Part shown: positions 43,158 through 48,171 of the stretch, one piece after another | Layout of the letters: each line of letters opens with the position of its first letter | Position numbering within the stretch: position 1 is the stretch's first letter | NCBI GenBank assembly: GCA_021295815.1 | Contig: JAGWBQ010000014.1 | Coordinates: forward strand, 1-48,171 | Length of the DNA stretch: 48,171 nt | Origin: Gemmatimonadota bacterium | Lineage (GTDB): Bacteria; Gemmatimonadota; Gemmatimonadetes; Longimicrobiales; Gaopeijiaceae | Direction of reading: 5' to 3' | Program-made: the position numbers and the translations under genes | The notes under the pieces: model-generated | Told to the model about the DNA's origin: nothing | The model's database searches: none | Seen by the model: the letters and a program-made list of their open reading frames with translations, nothing else

Positions 43158-44137
43158 GCGGATCCGACGACGGGATTCCGACCTCGGAGTCGTGGGGTCC
43201 CGCTCCGGATCCGTCCGCCTCGGGCTGCGAATTCTGTGGACGCGCGGACAGGATCGCGACCAGATATGTCTTCGACGCTCATCGCATTCTGCGTTGCCGC
43301 CGGTGCACCTTCATGTGGCTCGATCCGCGCCCGTCGGAAGACGACCTGCATGCCGTGTACGACGAGCATTACTTCCGAAACCCGGGGTTCTTCGACGGGG
43401 ACGAGTCCGCGCTCTACGGTTACTCGGACTACGAGGAGGAACGCGCCGACCGCTGCCGGGCCTTCGACAAGCTCGTCGGGCGGATCGTCGATCTGATCCA
43501 GGGAGACGACCGCCTGGAAGGCGCGAGCCTGCTCGACTGCGGATGCGGACCGGGTTACCTGCTGGAACGGGCGCACCGGCGCGGCTTCGCGGTCGAGGGC
43601 ATCGAGCGGAACTCCGCGGCGGCGGCGGCGGTCGCGAGCCGGTACGGCTTCCCGGTGCACGTGGGCGCCTTGCTCGACTACGGCGAAGGCCAGTTCGACG
43701 TGGTCACCATGATGGACGTGATCGAGCACCTGCACGACCCGTTCGCGGCTCTGCGGAAGGTCGCGGAGCTGACGAAGCCCGGCGGGCTCTTCGTCGTCTC
43801 GACCATGGACTCGGATTCGCTGGTTTCACGGATCGCGGGGAAGAGATTGGAGGATTTCAGACGGGTGCGGGAGCACCTCTATTTCTTTACCAGGCACACG
43901 ATGACGGGAGCGCTGGAACGAGCGGGGTTCGAGGTGCTCGCCGTGAAGTCCTACGGGATCACGCTGACGTTGGAGACGCTGTCGCGCCGGCTCGGCAACG
44001 CCAGTCCGCTGCTCGGGCGCTTCCTCGGAACTTCAGCGCGGGCGCTTGGGCTCTCGCAGTCTCGGGTTCACTTCGACCCGCGCACCAAGATGGTGGTGTT
44101 CGCGCGGCGGGCAGGTCGTCGGCAGCTAGCAAGTTAG
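43142..44137 (+). CDS. Zinc-ribbon class I SAM methyltransferase
   Basis: The product is 331 residues. The N-terminal zinc ribbon uses Cys29, Cys32, Cys52 and Cys55. The methyltransferase fold follows with SLLDCGCGPGYLLERA as the SAM loop, VEGIERNS and VTMMDVIEHLHDPFAAL. This layout is common in methyltransferases of glycan or surface-polysaccharide modification (Methyltransf_23 type), though the acceptor is unknown. It overlaps the preceding gene by 16 bases and ends the six-gene run that starts at 39893. Two methyltransferases in one run suggest a common modification pathway. Confidence 0.88.
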   Translation: MGISVSGSDDGIPTSESWGPAPDPSASGCEFCGRADRIATRYVFDAHRILRCRRCTFMWLDPRPSEDDLHAVYDEHYFRNPGFFDGDESALYGYSDYEEERADRCRAFDKLVGRIVDLIQGDDRLEGASLLDCGCGPGYLLERAHRRGFAVEGIERNSAAAAAVASRYGFPVHVGALLDYGEGQFDVVTMMDVIEHLHDPFAALRKVAELTKPGGLFVVSTMDSDSLVSRIAGKRLEDFRRVREHLYFFTRHTMTGALERAGFEVLAVKSYGITLTLETLSRRLGNASPLLGRFLGTSARALGLSQSRVHFDPRTKMVVFARRAGRRQLAS

Positions 44138-44313
44138 ACGGCGTCTGCACAAGGGGTGACGATCCCTCGAGGACACCCGAGCGGAAGTGTCCGCGCAAGG
44201 TGGAAATTCCTCCTTCGGATCACGTGCGGCGGCTCCCCCCGGGCTATTGACCTGAACGCTGTTCGGCGGCAGGTTGAACCCGGCACTTTCCACCTTCTCG
44301 AGACCACCGCCTC

Positions 44314-47073
44314 ATGCCAGCATCGACGCCTTCCCCCGCGCCGCGAACCCACGGACCGCTCGCCGTCGCGGCCTGCGGCCTCGCCCTCCTCCTCCTGAGC
44401 GACTCGCCGCCGATCCAGGCTCAGTCCGCGGCGGAGGCGATCATATCCTCGACGACCTACCGCGAGATCGGGCCCACCCGGCAGAGCGGCCGCTTCGTGG
44501 ACATCGCGGTTCCCAAGCAGGATCCGCACACCTTCTACATCGCCACGGCCTCTGGCCATCTCTGGAAGACCACCAACCGGGGCATCACCTTCGACGTGCT
44601 CTTCACGGACGAACCTGTCTTCAGCATCGGGGCGATCGCGGTGGCCCCCTCCGACCCGAACGTCCTCTATCTGGGATCGGGCGAGGCGAACAACTCCCGC
44701 TCCTCCTACTGGGGCGACGGCGTGTACAAGTCCACGGACGCGGGCGAGAGCTGGTCGAACGTGGGGCTGCCCGAGTCTCACCACGTCGGGCGCATCGTGG
44801 TGCATCCGACCGATCCGGACATCGCCTACGTCGCGGCTCTGGGTCATCTCTATTCCGAGAATCCGGAACGCGGCCTCTACCGGACGACCGACGGCGGCGA
44901 GAGCTGGGAACACGTGCTCGCGCCGGAGTCCGAGGGACGAGCCATCGGAGTGGTCGACGTGGTGATGGATCCGACCGACCCGAACACGCTATACGCGGCG
45001 AGCTACGACAAGGTCAGGCTCCCCTTCACGTTCGATCTCGGCGGACCCGGCAGCCGTCTCTACAAGACGACCGACGGCGGCGCCAACTGGATCGGGATCG
45101 GCGCCGGGCTGCCGGAGGGCATGCTCGGGCGCATCGGCGTGGATGTCTACGAACGCGATCCGAACATCCTCTACGCCACCATCGAGAACGCCAACAAGGA
45201 AGGGATGTCGGACGAGGAGAGGCGCCAGGAGCTGCTCGAACACCAATCGAGCCGAGGGATGATCGGGGGCGAGGTCTACCGATCCGACGACGCCGGCCTG
45301 ACCTGGACCAAGGTGAGTCCGGACGGCCAGTCGATCGGAGGCGCACCCGCCTACTATTACGGACAGATCATCATCGACCCCAACGATCCCGACATCGTGC
45401 ACGTGCTCTCGGCGGCGTCCTGGGGCACGTACGACGGCGGCGAGACCTGGGAGCGCAGGCCGCTCGGCTTCGGGGGCGACGATCACGCGCTCTGGATCAA
45501 CCCCGACGACTCGCGCCACATGATCCTGGGCTACGACCACGGCATGGGGGTCAGCTACGACGCCGGCGAACACTGGTACCATCCGGACTTTCAGTCGCTC
45601 GCCCAGTTCTACGCCGTGGGCATCGACATGTCCTACCCCTACCGGGTCGCCGGGGGGCTTCAGGACAACGGATCGCATATGGCCTACAACACCAACCCGG
45701 CCGGCGGTCCCGTCCGTTTCGAGATGTGGGATCGCGTCGGCGGCGGCGACGGCATGTACAACGAGTTCGACTGGTGCGAAGGGCGCTACCTCTACAACGA
45801 GTCGCAGTTCGGTCCCATCGCCCGGCTCGACCTCGTGACCGGCGAACGGCGCGGCATCCGGCACGACGACCCCGACATGCGCTGGAACTGGAACGCGCCC
45901 ATACTCGTCTCGCCGCACGACTGCGACGTGATCTACCACGCCGGCAACATGGTGCTGCGTTCCGATTTCCGGGGCGAGGGCTGGGAGGTGATCAGCCCAG
46001 ATCTGACCAAGGCCGATCCCGCCACCTTGACCACCGGAAGGGGCGGCGACGGCAATATCCAGTACGCCACCATCACCACGATCGACGAGTCGCCGCTCAA
46101 GGCCGGGGTCATCTGGGCGGGAACGGACGACGGCAACGTTCAGTTCACCCGGGACGGCGGCGAGAGCTGGACCCTGCTCAACGACAACATCCCCGACAAC
46201 CCCGAGTACTGGGTCAGCCGGGTCGAGGCTTCGCACCACGATCTCGGTACCGCCTACGTCTCGTACACCGGCTACCGCCGAGACGACTTCCGCCCCTTCG
46301 TCTACCGCACCGACGACTTCGGCGAGAGCTGGACCGACATAAGCGGCGACCTGCCCCACGGACCTGTCAATGTCGTGCGGGAACACCATGCCAACCCGGA
46401 TCTTCTCTTCGTCGGCACCGAGTTCCAGGTGTGGGCGTCCGTCGACCGAGGCGAGAGCTGGACGAGCATGAAGGGCGACATGCCCACCTCGCCCGTTCAC
46501 GACATGAAGATCCATCCCCGCGAGGACGACCTCGTGGTGGCCACCCACGGCCGCGGCATCTACATCGCCGACATCAGCGAACTCGCTCAGGCGGCCGGGC
46601 CCGTGATCGCGGACGGAGCCCACTTCTTCCACCCCGAGCCGAAGGTGCGCTGGGAAGGGGCGGACATGACCAACTACGCCTCCTCCAACTTCGAAGGCGA
46701 GAGCGAACCCGCAGGTGTGCCTCTCTCCTACTACCTGCCCGAGGACGCGGAATCGGTAGCGCTGACCGTCTACCAGGGCGGACTCGCGGTCGCGGAGCTT
46801 GAAGGTGAGAGCTCGGCCGGCTTCCACGAGATCCTCTGGGACATGACCAGGCGCGTGGAGCGGAGCGAAGAGGAGCAGGCCCGTCTGCGCGAGCAGGCGC
46901 GGGGCGGCGGATTCGGAGGCTTCGGCGGCAGAGGCGGCGGCGTGGACCGAGTTCGTTTCGCGGTCTCTCCGGCACCGCCGGGCGAGTACCGTGTGGTGCT
47001 GAACGTCGACGGCGAAACCGTGGAACGGAACGCGCGGATCATCAAGGACGAGTGGCGGAGCATGCGTCGCTGA
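44314..47073 (+). CDS. Secreted sortilin/VPS10-like Asp-box beta-propeller protein
   Basis: The product is 919 residues. A signal peptide (about 1-37, ending QAQ) precedes a beta-propeller built from about nine Asp-box motifs of the type S/T-x-D-x-G-x-S/T-W, such as TTDGGESW, TRDGGESW and SVDRGESW. The C-terminal part (about 765-919) is a different beta-rich segment interrupted by a glycine-rich loop (GGGFGGFGGRGGG). Members are annotated as sortilin or BNR-repeat glycosyl hydrolase, but no glycosidase catalytic set is obvious, so a binding or scaffold role is as likely. The stop overlaps the next ATG (TGATG). The region 44138-44313 upstream holds small hairpins but no clear promoter. Confidence 0.9.
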   Translation: MPASTPSPAPRTHGPLAVAACGLALLLLSDSPPIQAQSAAEAIISSTTYREIGPTRQSGRFVDIAVPKQDPHTFYIATASGHLWKTTNRGITFDVLFTDEPVFSIGAIAVAPSDPNVLYLGSGEANNSRSSYWGDGVYKSTDAGESWSNVGLPESHHVGRIVVHPTDPDIAYVAALGHLYSENPERGLYRTTDGGESWEHVLAPESEGRAIGVVDVVMDPTDPNTLYAASYDKVRLPFTFDLGGPGSRLYKTTDGGANWIGIGAGLPEGMLGRIGVDVYERDPNILYATIENANKEGMSDEERRQELLEHQSSRGMIGGEVYRSDDAGLTWTKVSPDGQSIGGAPAYYYGQIIIDPNDPDIVHVLSAASWGTYDGGETWERRPLGFGGDDHALWINPDDSRHMILGYDHGMGVSYDAGEHWYHPDFQSLAQFYAVGIDMSYPYRVAGGLQDNGSHMAYNTNPAGGPVRFEMWDRVGGGDGMYNEFDWCEGRYLYNESQFGPIARLDLVTGERRGIRHDDPDMRWNWNAPILVSPHDCDVIYHAGNMVLRSDFRGEGWEVISPDLTKADPATLTTGRGGDGNIQYATITTIDESPLKAGVIWAGTDDGNVQFTRDGGESWTLLNDNIPDNPEYWVSRVEASHHDLGTAYVSYTGYRRDDFRPFVYRTDDFGESWTDISGDLPHGPVNVVREHHANPDLLFVGTEFQVWASVDRGESWTSMKGDMPTSPVHDMKIHPREDDLVVATHGRGIYIADISELAQAAGPVIADGAHFFHPEPKVRWEGADMTNYASSNFEGESEPAGVPLSYYLPEDAESVALTVYQGGLAVAELEGESSAGFHEILWDMTRRVERSEEEQARLREQARGGGFGGFGGRGGGVDRVRFAVSPAPPGEYRVVLNVDGETVERNARIIKDEWRSMRR

Positions 47074-47906
47074 TGTTCAACGGTCCGGCGATCGACGCGA
47101 TTCTTGGACTCTTCCTCCTCTACTTCGTGCTCAGCCTCTCGGCGTCGGCGGTCCAGGAGTGGATCGCTTCCCTGTTCTCGCTGCGTTCCAGGAACCTGCG
47201 CACCGGGATCGAACGACTCTTCGGCGAACGCCATGCCCGCGCGGTCTACGCACACCCGCTCGTCGCCAGACTCGCCAAGTCGGGGAAGGCCCCGTCGTAC
47301 CTGAAGACCGACACTCTCGCCGCCGCGTTGCTCGACGTGCTGACCAGGGACAGGGAGGGCGACCTCGAGGTTTCGGCCAGGGAAAGCGCCCAAGCCGTCG
47401 CCGACCGGGTGCCCGAATCCAGCCCGCTCCACGGAGTCGTCGGATCTATGGTGGAGCGGTACGGGGGCGGAATCGACGATCTTCGGCGGGCCATGGCGGA
47501 TTGGATCGACGAGGGCATGGACCGGGTCGGCGGCTGGTACGCGCGCAAGGCCAAGCTCAACGTGTTTCTGGTCGCGGTCGCGGTCACTGCGGCTGCCAAC
47601 GCCGACACCATACACCTGGTCAAGGAGCTCGGGGGTGAGAATGGGGCGTTCTTCGCCGGAGCGGCGCTCGAAGCAAGCGCGACGGCCGACCCGGATTCGC
47701 CCGAGCCGCTCGGGGTCGCCGATTTCCCGATCGGGTGGGAAGGAGCGAGCCACACCCTGACGGACTGGATCGAGCGGGCGGGCGGCTGGTTGATCACCAT
47801 CGCCGCCGTCAGCCTGGGTGCGCCCTTCTGGTTCGATCTGCTCGGCAAGGTCGCGAACCTGCGGGGGGCCGGAAGAAAGCCGGGAGGTGCGCCGGCGGGA
47901 GGCTGA
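47073..47906 (+). CDS. Uncharacterised membrane protein coupled to the sortilin gene
   Basis: The product is 277 residues from ATG 47073. One hydrophobic helix lies at about 8-28 (AILGLFLLYFVLSLSASAVQEW), another near 170-185 (KLNVFLVAVAVTAAANAD), and a last one near 235-255. The tail APFWFDLLGKVANLRGAG is a recognisable block of a widespread uncharacterised membrane protein family. The middle is soluble and helical, with LDVLTRDREGD. No catalytic motif was seen. It overlaps the sortilin stop and is probably translated with it. Confidence 0.75.
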   Translation: MFNGPAIDAILGLFLLYFVLSLSASAVQEWIASLFSLRSRNLRTGIERLFGERHARAVYAHPLVARLAKSGKAPSYLKTDTLAAALLDVLTRDREGDLEVSARESAQAVADRVPESSPLHGVVGSMVERYGGGIDDLRRAMADWIDEGMDRVGGWYARKAKLNVFLVAVAVTAAANADTIHLVKELGGENGAFFAGAALEASATADPDSPEPLGVADFPIGWEGASHTLTDWIERAGGWLITIAAVSLGAPFWFDLLGKVANLRGAGRKPGGAPAGG

Positions 47907-47926
47907 GTTCGAGGGTCTTCCCGTAC

Positions 47927-48079
47927 TTGAGCAACAAGCGACCCAGTACGCGGAGGACTTGGGGCGTCGCCTTCGCCGGCGTCCTGGCGTTGGGGTGCAC
48001 GGAGATGCCCACAGAGTCCTACCCAAGCACATCGGCGGAGACGGTTCAACCGGGGAGCGGATCTACCAGCGCGTCGTAA
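47927..48079 (+). CDS. Possible short lipoprotein
   Basis: A 50-residue frame from TTG 47927 gives a basic start (SNKRPSTRRT), a hydrophobic stretch (WGVAFAGVLALG) and a lipobox-like LALGC, then a serine/threonine-rich tail ending at TAA 48079. GAGGG lies about 11 bases upstream, which is far. It could be a true small lipoprotein or the start of a longer one broken by a frameshift. The remaining 92 bases of the window hold nothing recognised. Confidence 0.35.
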   Translation: MSNKRPSTRRTWGVAFAGVLALGCTEMPTESYPSTSAETVQPGSGSTSAS

Positions 48080-48171
48080 CGTTAGGGTTGGTCTCAGGGA
48101 GCTTCCCGCCAGCTCAGAACCGGAACGAGGCATCGGGCGCGACGCGACCGGCCGCCTCACCTGTCGCGGTG

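Noticed and set aside
44171-44194. Competing small hairpins upstream of the sortilin gene
   Set aside because: GGACAC/GTGTCC and GCGGA/TCCGC overlap, lack a U tract and lie in GC-rich sequence; no function can be argued.
44989-46827. Minus-strand open frame of about 600 residues opposite the sortilin gene
   Set aside because: Repetitive Val/Asp/Gly translation that simply mirrors the Asp-box repeats on the other strand.

Overview
The window is about 48 kb of very GC-rich, densely packed bacterial DNA. Many start codons are GTG or TTG, ATGA-type overlaps are frequent, and there are no rRNA, tRNA, CRISPR or insertion-sequence signals. The gene content is a CarboxypepD-reg TonB receptor, a planctomycete-type cytochrome c domain, an S9 peptidase, a sortilin-type Asp-box protein, BIG2-type lipoprotein and Bat/MoxR clusters with DUF4159 and DUF4175. 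This suits a Gram-negative member of the Gemmatimonadota or a related FCB/PVC-like lineage. That assignment is inference from gene content only.

Layout. (1) 1-688, minus: lipoprotein with BIG2-like Ig repeats, cut by the window edge and apparently frameshifted. (2) 839-1675, minus: LCM-type methyltransferase, divergent from (3) 2033-12186, plus. Region 3 is a nine-gene run: a sigma-region-4/winged-helix regulator, MoxR, DUF58, a DUF4381/BatD-like membrane protein, BatA, BatB, BatC, BatD and BatE. Good sigma70-like promoters face both ways in 1676-2032. (4) 12397-13745, plus: PadR regulator with a palindromic operator on its own promoter, coupled to a membrane protein. (5) 13772-16997, minus: TonB receptor and cytochrome c protein; 17244-19556, plus: secreted S9 peptidase. 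(6) 39690 down to 19688, minus: eleven genes with no gap above 67 bases. In transcription order they are DUF4159, vWA/GATase-like membrane protein, degenerate C13 peptidase, TPR-gluzincin, second DUF4159, MoxR, DUF58, BatA-type vWA protein, DUF4175, SRPBCC protein and an APH-M23-aminotransferase fusion. (7) 39893-44137, plus: six overlapping genes (polysaccharide deacetylase, FmdB zinc ribbon, MOSC, methyltransferase, CarboxypepD-like secreted protein, zinc-ribbon methyltransferase). (8) 44314-47906, plus: sortilin-like protein coupled to a membrane protein, then a possible small lipoprotein.

How it fits together. The window carries two separate MoxR-DUF58-vWA machines about 18 kb apart. The first is a classical complete Bat (aerotolerance) operon headed by an unusual DNA-binding protein. 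The second is an extended, poorly described version in which the MoxR AAA+ ATPase and three vWA/DUF58 proteins travel with a periplasmic-type metallopeptidase, a legumain-fold protein whose nucleophile position is serine, a very large DUF4175 coiled-coil protein and two DUF4159 proteins. Intact DxSxS MIDAS motifs in all vWA/DUF58 members suggest both are working chaperone-like envelope complexes. The second cluster is the best candidate here for an undescribed system.
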